Assembly (NCBI GenBank): GCA_003243965.1 | Contig: QHBO01000017.1 | Location: 1 to 64,000 of the forward strand | Length of the DNA stretch: 64,000 nucleotides | From: Chloroflexota bacterium | GTDB taxonomy: Bacteria > Chloroflexota > Limnocylindria > QHBO01 | Direction of reading: 5' to 3' | In this document: positions 16,366-26,184 of the stretch, in pieces | Position numbering within the stretch: the stretch's first letter is position 1 | How the letters are laid out: the number at the start of each line of letters is the position of its first letter | Notes under the pieces: model-generated | Told to the model about the DNA's origin: nothing | Database searches by the model: none | Seen by the model: only the letters and a program-made list of their open reading frames with translations | Position numbers and translations under genes: made by a program

Positions 16366-16464
16366 CACGAACGTAACAGGCGGCCAAGTCCCAGGACGTG
16401 GCGTAACACGGCGTCATCGTCACGTCGGATCCGTCAGCTCACCATCAACAGTGGGTGGGCCACC

Positions 16465-16913
16465 TTATCGCTCGTCGGCCAGCGAACGGGACCGGAAGGC
16501 GCTGACCTCGTCCAGCGCGGCGCAGATGCGGCTGACCTCGCTCTTGCTGATGCCGGCGATGCCGAGCGTCCCGACCAAGTCCCCCACCCGTCGGGTGCTG
16601 ACCCCGAGCACATAGGCCCCCTCGACCACCGCCAGCAGCGCGCGCTCGGCCCGTCGCCGCGGCTCGGGCAGGCTCGGAAAGTAACTGCATGTCGCGCACG
16701 GGCGGGATCGACGGCGCCAGCGTCCCGACACGGGTGTCCCAGCGTCGGGTCGCGATAGCCGTTGCGGTGGATCAGGCGTCGCTCGGGATTCCGTTCACCC
16801 TTGGGCAGGCCGGCGAGATCGCTGACCTCGGCCTCCATCACCGCCTGCGCCAGCACCCGGACTCCTTCACACAGGAAATCAGCGTCACCATCGGCGATCG
16901 CTGCTGACTCCAC
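16465..16913 (-). pseudogene. IS256-family transposase remnant
   Basis: Pieces of the N-terminal part of an IS256/mutator transposase appear in different frames. One is DADFLCEGVRVLAQAVMEAE with RRLIHRNGYRD. Another is YFPSLPEPRRRAERALLAVV with ISKSEVSRICAALDE. At least two frameshifts separate them, and the catalytic C-terminal half is missing, so it is inactive. Confidence 0.8.
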
Positions 16914-17096
16914 GAAACTCAGGGCACCTCAGAGTCTCCACCGAAATCAGTGCGGTTCACGGCGAGAGGGCTCGACCCGCCAGCACCGACCTTAGCGTCC
17001 GTTCAACACGGCTCCGTTGCGCACTCGTCGGCGCCAATCGCTGGCTCACCCACACAGGGTGAAGCCCGCTGTGACCGCGGGAGCCGGGATGTCGCG

Positions 17097-17624
17097 TCAG
17101 ACTCGATGGAGCTGCCGGCCGGATGAGACTCGGCTGTTTGACTGCCTTGGTCCATTCCGATCGCGAACCACTGAGAGCGACAGCCAAGTCGCATCTGGCA
17201 CGGACCTAACCGTGAGCCCGTCCAAGGTACCGCTCGACTCAACCGCAGCCCAGGATTGCAGGAGAGCATCGATGCCGGTCCCAGGCGGGATTATCGGCGT
17301 CGCGTGCATTAGCTTCAAGAACACCCTGCGGGCGAGGGGCCACCTGGTGTCCGCGGGAACCTGCACAAGCAGATCAACCATGCCCTCGTCGCTCGCCTCA
17401 ACGAGGGCCTGCACCCGGACATCGTCTATCACTCCCCGGCAGGACCACTGCGGGAGGTTGTCCGGCGCGCCTTTACCGAGTGCGGCGCAGTGGACGCGCA
17501 GCGCATCCCAACCCTGCGAGATCGCGGAAACCACTGCTGGTTCGGCCGCCCCTCGCGGTGAACAGCCCGCAAGAAGTGCCGTCGCCACACCAATGCTCGC
17601 CAGCCACCGAGCACGCGGGACCAT
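17097..17624 (-). CDS. putative lipoprotein
   Basis: This protein of about 175 residues has a signal peptide and lipobox (WLASIGVATALLAGC). The mature domain is unrecognised, with two cysteines and a DALRVHCAALG segment. It is the third gene of a minus-strand run with the secreted protein and amidase genes, 60 bp downstream of its neighbour. Start chosen at ATG 17624, directly before the signal peptide. Confidence 0.6.
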   Translation of the reverse strand: MVPRARWLASIGVATALLAGCSPRGAAEPAVVSAISQGWDALRVHCAALGKGAPDNLPQWSCRGVIDDVRVQALVEASDEGMVDLLVQVPADTRWPLARRVFLKLMHATPIIPPGTGIDALLQSWAAVESSGTLDGLTVRSVPDATWLSLSVVRDRNGPRQSNSRVSSGRQLHRV

Positions 17625-17684
17625 CACGATGACCGCGACGAACTGAGACCTTCGCGACCTGTCGCCTCCACGCTCAGTCTCCAA

Positions 17685-18236
17685 CTACGGCTCTGAGCCT
17701 GGCGCAAAGACGAAGGACTCCTGCGTTATGCGCCAGCCTTCTGGCAGGCGGGTCAGTTCAAACGTGAACTCCACGATGTTCGCCGGACGGGACCGCACGA
17801 CCTTGCGTTCTACCACTTGGCCGACGTCAGACCATGTCGTCGCCGTGACCGTCAGCCTCGCGATCGACCCGCTGATCCCAATCTTGCTGAAGGTCAATTT
17901 CGAAACGCCTCCTCCGAAGAATCGAAGTGCTCCGCCCGCCTGCGCTCTCAAGGAGGCATCCAACTGGTCGCTCCGCTGGGTCAGTAGCTCGCCGCTGTAG
18001 ACGCTCCTCAGACGGCCGTTCGCCTTCGTCAGGGCCTCCGGAAGCGCTTGCGGCGAGATGGCTCCATCCGAGGTAGCGCCGAACCCCTGCATCAGGTCCA
18101 TCCGGCTGCGAATGACTGCCTCGATCGCGCGCTGATCGCCAGCTGCCGCTGCGCTAGACGGCACCCAAATACCTGCTATGACGAGACCAATCAAGATGCC
18201 CGCGATACCAAGTCGCCTCCGAGTCCGGTGCGTCAT
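17685..18236 (-). CDS. secreted protein, possible amidase partner
   Basis: The 183-residue protein has a signal peptide (RRLGIAGILIGLVIAGIWV) and a mature domain ending in VEFTFELTRLPEGWRITQE, a cystatin/NTF2-like beta-rich pattern. In some actinobacterial proteins a similar region precedes an Amidase_6 domain on one chain; here the amidase is a separate gene 17 bp upstream. That fission reading is inference. Start chosen at ATG 18236, before the signal peptide. Confidence 0.6.
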   Translation of the reverse strand: MTHRTRRRLGIAGILIGLVIAGIWVPSSAAAAGDQRAIEAVIRSRMDLMQGFGATSDGAISPQALPEALTKANGRLRSVYSGELLTQRSDQLDASLRAQAGGALRFFGGGVSKLTFSKIGISGSIARLTVTATTWSDVGQVVERKVVRSRPANIVEFTFELTRLPEGWRITQESFVFAPGSEP

Positions 18237-18253
18237 CGACGTCTCCGCTTGCA

Positions 18254-18931
18254 TCAGTTGCCTGAGTAGATCCCGACCTTGTAGATCGTGGTCGTTCGCC
18301 ACTGACTGTTGTAGGGTCGCAGCGACCAGAACGCGTGGTAGCGGTTGTTTGTGTGCGCGTCCACCAAGTCGCCGTACCAGCCTTTGTCAGGGTCTGTGCC
18401 GTGTGCGACTTGGATGGCGACGTGATCCTGCGTTCCGTTGCTGTCCCAGTCATAGAAGACCAGGTCGCCTGGTATCAGCCCATCGTTGATATTCGCAGCG
18501 TCGCCGCTATCCGTCCCCGCGAGGAATCCTCCGGGGTAATGCCAGATCTCAAACCAGTACAGATCGTTCGCGACGGACCAAGAGTGCGTGTAGCGGTAGA
18601 AGTGATAGTAGCTGTTGTAGAACACGTACCAGTTGTGATCGTCCGTTGTGCTCCCAGTCGGATAGCCCACTTCTGCATACCCACCGCCCGATTGTAGCGA
18701 GTACGACACGAAGTTGGCGCAATCGTTGCCGCTGCCTGTGAAGCACAGGCGTCCGGTGCACCAATTCGAGCTGAGCACCCACCGGTCAGCGAACGAGGCT
18801 GCACTCACTGGGTTGTATGCGAATGCGCCTGATGCGAAGACGAAGGTCAGGGAGGTGAACAACACCACGCTGACGACGCCCCGGGTCCACCAGCGATAGC
18901 GCTGGACGGCATCGAGCACCAGATCCTTCAC
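18254..18931 (-). CDS. secreted amidase-domain (Amidase_6-like) protein
   Basis: The 225-residue protein has an N-terminal signal/anchor (about 17-38). A papain/NlpC-like Amidase_6 domain follows, with a catalytic-cysteine region GSGNDCANFVSYSLQSGGG, then IPGDLVFYDWDSNGTQDHVAIQ with the likely catalytic His, and a DAHTNNRYH motif. Members are thought to act on cell-wall peptides. It is the first gene of a three-gene operon of exported proteins. GTG start with GGAGG 9 nt upstream. Confidence 0.75.
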   Translation of the reverse strand: MKDLVLDAVQRYRWWTRGVVSVVLFTSLTFVFASGAFAYNPVSAASFADRWVLSSNWCTGRLCFTGSGNDCANFVSYSLQSGGGYAEVGYPTGSTTDDHNWYVFYNSYYHFYRYTHSWSVANDLYWFEIWHYPGGFLAGTDSGDAANINDGLIPGDLVFYDWDSNGTQDHVAIQVAHGTDPDKGWYGDLVDAHTNNRYHAFWSLRPYNSQWRTTTIYKVGIYSGN

Positions 18932-19079
18932 TAGCCCGAACCTCCGCGAGATTCACCCTGACGGCAGTCGCCTCCCGCCGAGTGTGAAGATGTGTCGCCC
19001 GGGCTGGCATCCACCAAGTCTGATGATTCTTCAGCACAGACCTGATGATTCTGAGAGACCCGTGCGGCAGAATCTACCC

Positions 19080-22055
19080 ATGGCACGGCGCGTATCCAGC
19101 CCAGCCCTGGTTGGTCGTAAGAAGGAACTCGAGACACTCGGGACCGCGCTTCGCGGCGCCACCGCGAGCGAAGCCTGTGCGGTCCTCATCACCGGGGAAG
19201 CGGGAATCGGCAAGACTCGGCTGCTCGCGGAGTTCCAGCGCGCGTGTCAGCACGCCACGTTCGCGGTCGGTCACTGTTTGGAACTCGCACCTGGAGAACT
19301 CGCGTTCGCTCCGTGGCTTGAGGCGTTAGCCTCGCTGCCAATTCGCGGCCCGGATGAAACGCTGCCCGCAGACGTCGAGTTCGCCGAGCTGCTGGATTCG
19401 TCAACTACCGCACCTGGACGAGCGGGTCGCCGCCCTGAAACTTCCCGCGCACGCCTGTTCGTCGCCGCGAGACGGCTGCTCCGTGCCGCCGCCATCCAAG
19501 GACCACTGATCATTGCGCTCGAAGACCTCCAGTGGGCCAGCCGGTCGACCATCGAGCTTTTCGAATTCCTCGCGGCCGCTCTCCGCGACGAGCGTATCCT
19601 GCTCCTAGGGACCCTCCGTATTGAGCGTTGGCCGGTCGTTCCGCAGCGGGACGACGTTGAGTCTCTGCTGCGCGAGTTCGAGCATCTCCCCCGATGTGAG
19701 GTCGTGGCCTTGAGTCCCCTCACCGCCAGGGAGAGTCGCGAACTCGTCTCGGCCATCACAGGTGACGCACAGGATCCAGCGGTCATCGAGGGACTGGTCA
19801 ACCGGGGTCATGGCAATCCGCTCTTCATCGAGGAGTTCGCTGCCTTCGTGGCGGCCGGTGGGGAGGGTGTCCCGGAGTCGCTACGTTCTTCCCTCATGGC
19901 GCGCCTCAGAGAGCTGTCACCCGCCGGGCGCCTCGTCCTGGAACTCATGGCAGTGGCGGGCCGATCGGTGCCCTACCGACTGATTGAGTCAGCCAGCGGC
20001 GTCCGGGGGGATGAGCTCGTCGCGGCCGTACGCGACCTGACTTCCCACGCCTTTGTAAGCTCGGACGTAGGCGGTCGAGAGGAGATCGCCCTGCGCCACT
20101 CCCTCGTTGCTGAGACGATCCTGGAGGAGATGTTGCCGATTGAGCGTCGACAGCGGCACGGGCAGCTTGCTGACGCTCTGATAGAGACCGCGACAGGTCT
20201 CCCGACGCCATCGGCCTCTTCAGCGGAACTCGCCCATCACTTAGAAGCCGCCGGTCGATTCGAGGCGGCCCTGTCCGCAGCGATTGTTGCGGGTCGGGCG
20301 GCGTTTCGCACCACGGCACACGCGGAGGCAGACCGCCACTTCGCGGACGCTCTCCGCCTGCGCGAGGCCGTCAGCACCTCTCATTCGGAGGCCGCCGAGG
20401 ACCGCACTCCCCTGCTGATGGAGGCGGCGGAAGCAGCATTCGCGGCTGGAGAGGGCGAGCGAGCAGTGGCCTTGATCCACGCTGCCCTCGACGCCAGCGG
20501 GTCACCTGCCAATCGGCAGATGGAGGGGAGCCTGCGGCGCCGGCTCGGTACCTATCTGCTGTCTGTCCTGCGCGACGACGAGGCGGTCGCCGAATTGCGG
20601 CGGGCGTTAGACCTCATCCCCTCTGAGCCGAGGTCGTCAGAGCGCGCGCGGGCTCTCGGAACACTGGGTGCTGCCCTCATGCTGGGCGGGCGATATCGAG
20701 AGTCACAGCGGCTGTGTGAAGGGGCCTTGGAGGCCGCGCGGTCGGTCGGCGACACGTACCTGGCAGGGCAAGCCCTCAGTTTCCTTGGCGTGGACTTGGT
20801 GAACATCGGGGAGCTCGCCCGAGGCCTGGAGGTGCTCCGCGAGGCAGTGAAGGTCGCCAGGAAGGCGGCCCGAGCGGAGGGCGTCTTCGAAGCGATCATT
20901 AACCTGTCTGAAATGCTAAATCGGACCGATCTGCTGGCTGAGGCGGTCGCCGTCGCCTTGGCAGCCCTGCCGGAGGCGGATGAGGAAGGCCTCACCAGGA
21001 GGATCGGGACCGGTCTGCGCGCAACAGCTGCAGGGGTCCTCATAAGATCGGGGCGCTGGCAGGCGGCCGCCGCCCTTATCAACGAGGGCCTCGCGCTCAT
21101 GGCGACCGGCGAATGGTTGGCCGCTCTGTTGGCTAACCGTGCGAGACTCCACATCAATCATGGCCGGTTTGCAGAAGCCAGAGAAGACGTGGATCGCGCT
21201 ATCGGCGTGGCCCACAGTGAAAGGGTTGATCTATGGCCGGTCCTCGCCGCCGTGGCAGCCGAGCTGAATATCTGGTGCGGGGATCTCCCAGAAGCTCGGG
21301 ACATGGTGCAGCGGGGCCTCGCAGCCTTGACGGACACCGATGCCGATCAACTCCGGAGCCCGCTTCTCGCGGTAGCGGCTCGGATCGAAGCGGACGACGC
21401 TGAGCGCTGCCGGGCGCTGCGTCTGCGGACACCGGCATTGATGGCCGAAATGGCCGCAGAACACCTACGCCAAGCGGCGGGCAAGATCCTCACGAGTGCA
21501 TCGTTGCCGCAGGGCATCCGGGCGGAACTCGCCTGCTGCCGGGCCGAAGCCGCCCGCGCGCTGGGCAAGCCAGATCCGGACCCATGGCATGCCGCCGCCG
21601 GGCTGTGGGGTGCGGTCGGTCAACCATACAACCGAGCTTACGCGCAGTTCCGCGAAGGAGAGGCACTACTCGCTCTGGGAGGTAACCGATCGAGCGCACG
21701 TCAGACACTACGAGAGGCGCTGGGGACGGCCCGCGACCTCGGTGCGATCCCGCTCCAGCAACTTCTCCTTGACTTGGCCAGGCGGGCGCGCCTGGACCTA
21801 ACGCCTCCGCGGCGACCCGAGCCTGTCGCGATGGCTGCCGGCCTCAGCGGCCGGGAGACCGAGGTATTGCGCCTGATCGCGGATGGGCTTACCAACCGTG
21901 GAATCGCGGCTGCCCTCTTCATTTCGGAGGCGACGGTGGCGACGCACGTCTCACACATCCTGCGGAAGCTCGGTGTGGCGTCCCGACTGGAGGCCGGGCG
22001 CGCGGCTCGCCATCTCGTCATCGCAACGCCCGACACGCCCCTTGATCCAAGGTAG
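19080..22055 (+). CDS. LAL/MalT-type LuxR-family regulator with AAA ATPase domain
   Basis: This 991-residue regulator has an N-terminal ATPase domain with Walker A GEAGIGKTR (39-47) and Walker B LIIALEDLQWA. A long helical/TPR region follows. A C-terminal LuxR HTH covers about the last 75 residues (LSGRETEVLRLIADGLTNRGIA, SHILRKLGVASRLEA). Such proteins couple ligand and ATP binding to transcription activation. The ATG at 19080 fits the domain start. It is divergent from the secreted amidase operon (148 bp apart), a plausible but untested target. Confidence 0.88.
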   Translation: MARRVSSPALVGRKKELETLGTALRGATASEACAVLITGEAGIGKTRLLAEFQRACQHATFAVGHCLELAPGELAFAPWLEALASLPIRGPDETLPADVEFAELLDSSTTAPGRAGRRPETSRARLFVAARRLLRAAAIQGPLIIALEDLQWASRSTIELFEFLAAALRDERILLLGTLRIERWPVVPQRDDVESLLREFEHLPRCEVVALSPLTARESRELVSAITGDAQDPAVIEGLVNRGHGNPLFIEEFAAFVAAGGEGVPESLRSSLMARLRELSPAGRLVLELMAVAGRSVPYRLIESASGVRGDELVAAVRDLTSHAFVSSDVGGREEIALRHSLVAETILEEMLPIERRQRHGQLADALIETATGLPTPSASSAELAHHLEAAGRFEAALSAAIVAGRAAFRTTAHAEADRHFADALRLREAVSTSHSEAAEDRTPLLMEAAEAAFAAGEGERAVALIHAALDASGSPANRQMEGSLRRRLGTYLLSVLRDDEAVAELRRALDLIPSEPRSSERARALGTLGAALMLGGRYRESQRLCEGALEAARSVGDTYLAGQALSFLGVDLVNIGELARGLEVLREAVKVARKAARAEGVFEAIINLSEMLNRTDLLAEAVAVALAALPEADEEGLTRRIGTGLRATAAGVLIRSGRWQAAAALINEGLALMATGEWLAALLANRARLHINHGRFAEAREDVDRAIGVAHSERVDLWPVLAAVAAELNIWCGDLPEARDMVQRGLAALTDTDADQLRSPLLAVAARIEADDAERCRALRLRTPALMAEMAAEHLRQAAGKILTSASLPQGIRAELACCRAEAARALGKPDPDPWHAAAGLWGAVGQPYNRAYAQFREGEALLALGGNRSSARQTLREALGTARDLGAIPLQQLLLDLARRARLDLTPPRRPEPVAMAAGLSGRETEVLRLIADGLTNRGIAAALFISEATVATHVSHILRKLGVASRLEAGRAARHLVIATPDTPLDPR

Positions 22056-22267
22056 CCCAGTCGAGTCCTTCCGTTCTCACAGGCCTTCCTCACCGTGAGG
22101 CAAGTGAGGGCGGTTCGGGAGCGGCCGGTCAGTCCCCAGTAGGCCGTGGGGCGTTCGTACCGGTAGCTGGCCTGTCCCTCACCAGCGGCCGCCTTTGGGC
22201 AGCAGCCCAGGCCGCCACAGACGGACGCGTCCTCGACCTCGACAACATCCGCGCCGAAGAGCCTCGT

Positions 22268-22471
22268 GTGTTCGTGGACGGCTGCCTGGGCCGCTGCAAC
22301 ATCCACCTCGGCCGGGCGATGGTCCACCGACAGCCGGGCGGGGCGCTGCTGGAGGCTCTCGGAATCCGTGTCGGTACTGCGAAATCCCGATTGCACCGTT
22401 CACTGGAGGCCCTGCGTAAGGGTTTGATGCGCACGCCAGGCGGAGCCTCCGAGGAGGGATCGCTGCTGTGA
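22268..22471 (+). pseudogene. ECF sigma factor remnant (region 4 end only)
   Basis: The C-terminal 35 residues (ALGIRVGTAKSRLHRSLEALR) match the recognition helix of ECF sigma factors. Upstream the frame has no sigma region 2, so only the 3' end survives. Its stop overlaps the start of the next ORF by GTGA, as in intact sigma/anti-sigma pairs. Confidence 0.65.
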
Positions 22472-22800
22472 GGGGCCATGAAATCCAGTCGCGGCTCGCC
22501 CGCGAATTCAGGCGTCCCGGTCAGCGTCCTCCAGCCGAACTGCTCCCGGCCATCTTGGCGGCCACAGGACGCATCGAGCAGGAACGTCGCTGGACGACGT
22601 GGGTTAGCAACTATCGCCGTCGGGATTCCGCTGGCGGGAATCGGGGTCGCCGTTGCAGCGCTGATCTGGCTGCTAGCAAGCGGGTCCATCGCCCCCGGCA
22701 ACCAGTCCGAGGTCACGCAAACGCCGTTAGGCCACGTCGGCGTTCTTCTCCGGACTGGTTGGGGGCGCCGCGCAACCCGGCTTGCGGAGCCCGGAGGACG
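22468..22800 (+). pseudogene. anti-sigma-like membrane protein remnant
   Basis: A GTG at 22468 overlaps the sigma-remnant stop and opens a frame with PAELLPAILAATGRIEQERR. A +1 shift is then needed to continue into GLATIAVGIPLAGIGVAVA, a membrane helix. The frame break near 22590-22620 and the short tail indicate a decayed anti-sigma factor. Confidence 0.5.
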
Positions 22801-22820
22801 GCGACTCGAACCGGCCGGAT

Positions 22821-23252
22821 TCAGTACCGCGCGCAGAAGGCTGCCTCGAGAGCGGTAGGTCCTGAGACGCTAGCGACGATCGCCCAGCGCCAGCCGGCGA
22901 TGAGCGTCCCGCGCGACTCGTCGGCTGCCGAGGCGCCGTAGCGGCGCAGCATCGCCGGCGAGCGCCAACCGGTCAGGCGATTCAGGTCGCCCTCTCCCCC
23001 ACCGGCACTCATCCACTCGTAGGCGAACGTGTGCCGCAGCTGGTGGGGATGCAGGCCGGCGATGCCCGCCCGCGCGCCGCGTCGGTGCAGCATCTGCATG
23101 ACGCCGTCACCCGAGAGCGGGCCGCGGTAGCCGAGCCACAGCTCGGGGCGCGAGGCGTGCGGATGCGCGCGCCGCAGGCGCAAGTAGCGATCCAGCGCGC
23201 GGGCGGTGCGCTTGCCGTACGGGCAGGCGCGCTCACGGAGCGCTGTAGTCAA
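22821..23252 (-). pseudogene. tyrosine recombinase/integrase, N-terminally truncated
   Basis: The 143-residue fragment has the C-terminal catalytic half of a phage-type integrase: HPHQLRHTFA (H70, R73), GWRS with W96 in the His/Trp position, and the nucleophile in RRY (Y105). The core-binding domain and the first catalytic Arg are missing. It starts about 60 bp from the tRNA-Val att copy at 23310. It is therefore the likely relic of the enzyme that built the array. Confidence 0.75.
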
Positions 23253-23309
23253 CCGGCAGTAGGCATGGCGAAGCAGTTATACGGTCAGATTGAGCGTGGA
23301 GAGGGTGGT

Positions 23310-23376
23310 TAGTGGGCGACACTGGACTCGAACCAGTGACCTCTTGCATGTCAAGCATTTCCGCCGGAGCGCTGTG
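23310..23376 (-). repeat. attachment-site copy: tRNA-Val 3' half plus arm
   Basis: 23310-23357 repeats the tRNA-Val 3' half; the CCA end carries one change. The arm CGGAGCGCTGTG (one mismatch) is at 23365-23376. The 40-45 bp before 23310 repeat the sequence found downstream of the intact tRNA gene. Confidence 0.88.
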
Positions 23377-23644
23377 CTATGAGCGTGGTGGGCCGAGCGA
23401 AGAGGCCTCAGTCATGCGATGACGCACACCCGACATGCCATCGCCTCGAATATGATCGTTGCTGAGGTGCTGTCCCGCGCCCCGTGCAGGCCCACCTCAG
23501 GGCAACGTCTCCATATCGCCCGGCTAGCGGTTCGCCGACACGGTCCTGTCGGCGATGCGCTTCGGGTTCGGCAGTCAGCTCGCTCGAGCAGGCTTGCTGA
23601 GGAGGCGGCCATGCCCACGACCACCTGGTTGAGGCGGTGCGCGA

Positions 23645-25033
23645 TTGGTTCGGTCAGATGCCTTCGTCTTCTTCGGAGCCACCGGCGATCTGGCTTTCAA
23701 GCAGATCTTCCCGGCCCTGGCCGGGCTGATTCGCGACAGCGACTGGAGCGTTCCGATCATCGGAATCGCCCGCCACGGCGACTTGGCCGCCCTGCGCGAC
23801 CGCGCCGGCCAGAGCCTGGAGGCCCAGGGGATCGCGGAGCCGGCGGTGCTTCGGCGGCTGCAAGATCAGCTGCGCTTCATAAACGGCTCGGACGACGATC
23901 CAGACACGTTTCGTCGGCTGCGGGCCGAGCTGGGCACGGCCCAGTATCCGCTGCATTACCTGGCCATCCCGCCCGCGCTCTTCGGCGAGGTGGTAGGACG
24001 GCTCGGTGAATCGCACTGCGCCGACGGAGCGCGCGTCATCGTCGAGAAGCCGTTCGGGCGAAACCTGGCCGGCGCCCGCCGGCTGAATGCGACGCTTCAT
24101 ACGGTCTTCGCTGAGGACCAGATCTTTCGGATCGACCACTACCTGGGCAAGGAGCCGGTCCAGAACCTGCTCTACTTCCGCTTCGCCAACCGCTTCCTGG
24201 AGCCGATCTGGAATGCGAACCACGTCGCCTCGGTGCAGATCACCATGGCCGAGGCCTTCGACGTGGCCGACCGTGGCGCGTTCTATGACAGAGCGGGGGC
24301 GATCCGCGACGTGGTCCAGAACCACATCCTGCAGACGGTGAGCATCTTGGCCATGGAGCCGCCGTCGGGTCACCGCACGGAAGCCCTGCGGAACGAAAAG
24401 TTCAAGGTCCTCGACTCAATCCAGCCGCTGCGGGCTGAGGACGTGGTGCGCGGCCAATACCAGGGCTACCGGAGGGTAGCCGGAGTCGCCGATAACTCCA
24501 ACGTGGAGACCTACGCGGCGCTGCGTCTAAGCGTCGACACCTGGCGCTGGGGCGGCGTGCCCTTCTATATCCGGACCGGGAAGTGCTTGCCGGTGACTGC
24601 CACGGAGGTGCTCGTTGAGCTCAAGCGGCCGCCGGTCAACGTCTTCGCCGAAATGCAACCCGGGGACGCCAACTACCTCCGCTTCCGGCTGACCCCGGAC
24701 ATGTCGATTTCCATCGGCGCCAGGGCCAAGAAGCCCGGAGAGCGGCTGGTCGGTGAGGAAGTCGAGCTGTACGCGTCGCACGAGCGCGGCACCGAGCTGC
24801 CGCCATACCAGCGGCTCATCGGCGACGCGGCCCAAGGAGACCAGACCCTTTTCGCCCGCGAGGACACCGTGGAGGCGGCGTGGCGGGTGGTTGACCCCGT
24901 ACTTGATCTCCAGGATCGGCCGATGCCATACCGGCGCGGGACATGGGGGCCGAGGGCGACGGAGGCACTCATCCCGCCACCTGGGCGGTGGCACGCGCCG
25001 GTGCCCGCAGCGGACGCGCCGCCGCCGGCGTGA
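23645..25033 (+). CDS. zwf: glucose-6-phosphate 1-dehydrogenase
   Basis: The 462-residue G6PDH oxidises glucose-6-phosphate with NAD(P)+ in the oxidative pentose phosphate pathway. It has the dinucleotide motif GATGDLA (11-17), EKPFG (134-138), the substrate motif RIDHYLGKE (162-170), and a complete C-terminal domain (VPFYIRTGKCL). It lies on the cassette side of an att copy, alone, without gnd or pgl. The TTG start at 23645 is the first in frame and fits the family N-terminus. As cargo on an island it is unusual for a central metabolic gene. Confidence 0.92.
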   Translation: MVRSDAFVFFGATGDLAFKQIFPALAGLIRDSDWSVPIIGIARHGDLAALRDRAGQSLEAQGIAEPAVLRRLQDQLRFINGSDDDPDTFRRLRAELGTAQYPLHYLAIPPALFGEVVGRLGESHCADGARVIVEKPFGRNLAGARRLNATLHTVFAEDQIFRIDHYLGKEPVQNLLYFRFANRFLEPIWNANHVASVQITMAEAFDVADRGAFYDRAGAIRDVVQNHILQTVSILAMEPPSGHRTEALRNEKFKVLDSIQPLRAEDVVRGQYQGYRRVAGVADNSNVETYAALRLSVDTWRWGGVPFYIRTGKCLPVTATEVLVELKRPPVNVFAEMQPGDANYLRFRLTPDMSISIGARAKKPGERLVGEEVELYASHERGTELPPYQRLIGDAAQGDQTLFAREDTVEAAWRVVDPVLDLQDRPMPYRRGTWGPRATEALIPPPGRWHAPVPAADAPPPA

Positions 25034-25172
25034 ATCCCCGACCTCGATGGAGGGCACGATCCGGCCGATCCGAACGGCATCTTTCGGCCACAGGCCCTAA
25101 AGTTAAGGACAGCGAGATCCCCGAAGGGCGATCCAAGGGGGGCGCGGGGCGTGCTCTTGACGTCAAGCGGGT

Positions 25173-25655
25173 CTAGTCGCTCAGTTCAGCCAGGCGACGG
25201 AGGTCCCTCACGGCGTTCACTGACCCAGCACCGGCGACGCGCCCATTCCGAACGACGAAGGCGAAGGGGAAGCTGGTAACTCGGAAGGCGCTCTGCAGAG
25301 CGCGGACCTCAAGCGCGTCTCGGATCTGTGCGGAGACTGCTGTACCGGTTACCGGAGCTGTCCCGACAACGACGACCGGTATCGGGACAGGGTCTTCGGT
25401 TGACGCCAGCTCGCTAGCCAAGCGGGAACAGGGTTCACAGGACTCTGTAAGGAAGACTGGGACGAAGTCTGGGCCAAGTCTCACCTTCCCGAGCAAGGTA
25501 ACTGCGTTAGCCGGGACCGATCCCCCCACGAGCTCCTCTGGCCTCGCGGACAGCTCGCGCCCGGCACGGGCTCGATTGAGAAGAGAGAAGTATCCAACCG
25601 AAAGCGCGATGACAACGATCCAGAGGAGGAGGTTACTCGCGATCAGCAGTTCCAC
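25173..25655 (-). CDS. membrane-anchored thioredoxin-like protein (MauD-like)
   Basis: The 160-residue protein has an N-terminal membrane helix (4-24) and a thioredoxin-like fold with the redox motif CEPC (TESCEPCSRLASEL) facing the outside, plus the cis-Pro region VTSFPFAFVV. This is the layout of MauD-type thiol-disulfide oxidoreductases. It is the last gene of the minus-strand run after the MauE-Cys-rich fusion, so it probably handles the cysteines of that protein. Convergent with zwf. Confidence 0.75.
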   Translation of the reverse strand: MELLIASNLLLWIVVIALSVGYFSLLNRARAGRELSARPEELVGGSVPANAVTLLGKVRLGPDFVPVFLTESCEPCSRLASELASTEDPVPIPVVVVGTAPVTGTAVSAQIRDALEVRALQSAFRVTSFPFAFVVRNGRVAGAGSVNAVRDLRRLAELSD

Positions 25656-25664
25656 TGCCGCCGC

Positions 25665-26174
25665 TCACCCAAGACTCCTGGCAACCCGCATGAGCGCCGA
25701 GACGTCCAGCCCCTTTGCGTCCAGCCGATACAAGACGGTGCCTTCGGTCCACGCGACGCTGACGAGACTTGTGTCCCAAGAGGTCGCCTCGCTTCCCGGG
25801 TCGCCAATCGGCACACCCGTGCGCCACTGGGCAGGTTGACCATGAATGTCGACGACACCAGTCGACACACCGCCGTCGACGGGTGCTGACTGCTTGAATT
25901 CGAATTGGGACGGCTGCTGAATCGCGGTCTGCTCGACGGTAAAGTACGCGCCATTCGGGCCCGTGAAAGTGGCGATCAGAATCTGCCCTTTCTCCTCGTT
26001 CGCGAGACGCCAGGACTGCAGCGCCGACATCCAGTACCCGGAGGGCACCCAAGCGGGCTCACGCGGCGAGAATACGACTGCGGATCGCGCCTCCGTCCAG
26101 TGCGCATGACGCCGCTCTACCGCCTTCGGCGGGCGTTTCTCGGTGCCCTTGGGAGTTAGCGCGCGATCGGTCAT
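25665..26174 (-). CDS. DUF4367-like domain protein
   Basis: The 169-residue protein has a C-terminal half (WVPSGYWMSALQSWR, FTVEQTAI, AQWRTGVPIG) that resembles the extracytoplasmic domain of the anti-sigma-like protein at 28780-29523. It lacks a clear membrane helix with the chosen ATG at 26174; the longer frame upstream is antisense to the fusion gene. It sits between the MauE-Cys-rich gene (10 bp) and the thioredoxin gene (9 bp), so all three are one operon. Confidence 0.6.
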   Translation of the reverse strand: MTDRALTPKGTEKRPPKAVERRHAHWTEARSAVVFSPREPAWVPSGYWMSALQSWRLANEEKGQILIATFTGPNGAYFTVEQTAIQQPSQFEFKQSAPVDGGVSTGVVDIHGQPAQWRTGVPIGDPGSEATSWDTSLVSVAWTEGTVLYRLDAKGLDVSALMRVARSLG

Positions 26175-26184
26175 GATGCCTGGC

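Larger units (their letters stand above)
16346..23309. mobile_element. integrated cassette E4 at tRNA-Val
   Basis: The region is bounded by tRNA-Val 3'-half copies at 16299 and 23310 in the same orientation. It holds an IS256 remnant, a three-gene secreted-protein operon, a LAL regulator, sigma/anti-sigma remnants and, next to its right end, the only tyrosine-recombinase fragment of the array. Confidence 0.7.

Noticed and set aside
22790-22830. Possible further tRNA fragment (GGCGACTCGAACCGGCC)
   Set aside because: It resembles a T-loop but the stem does not pair and no acceptor strand follows.
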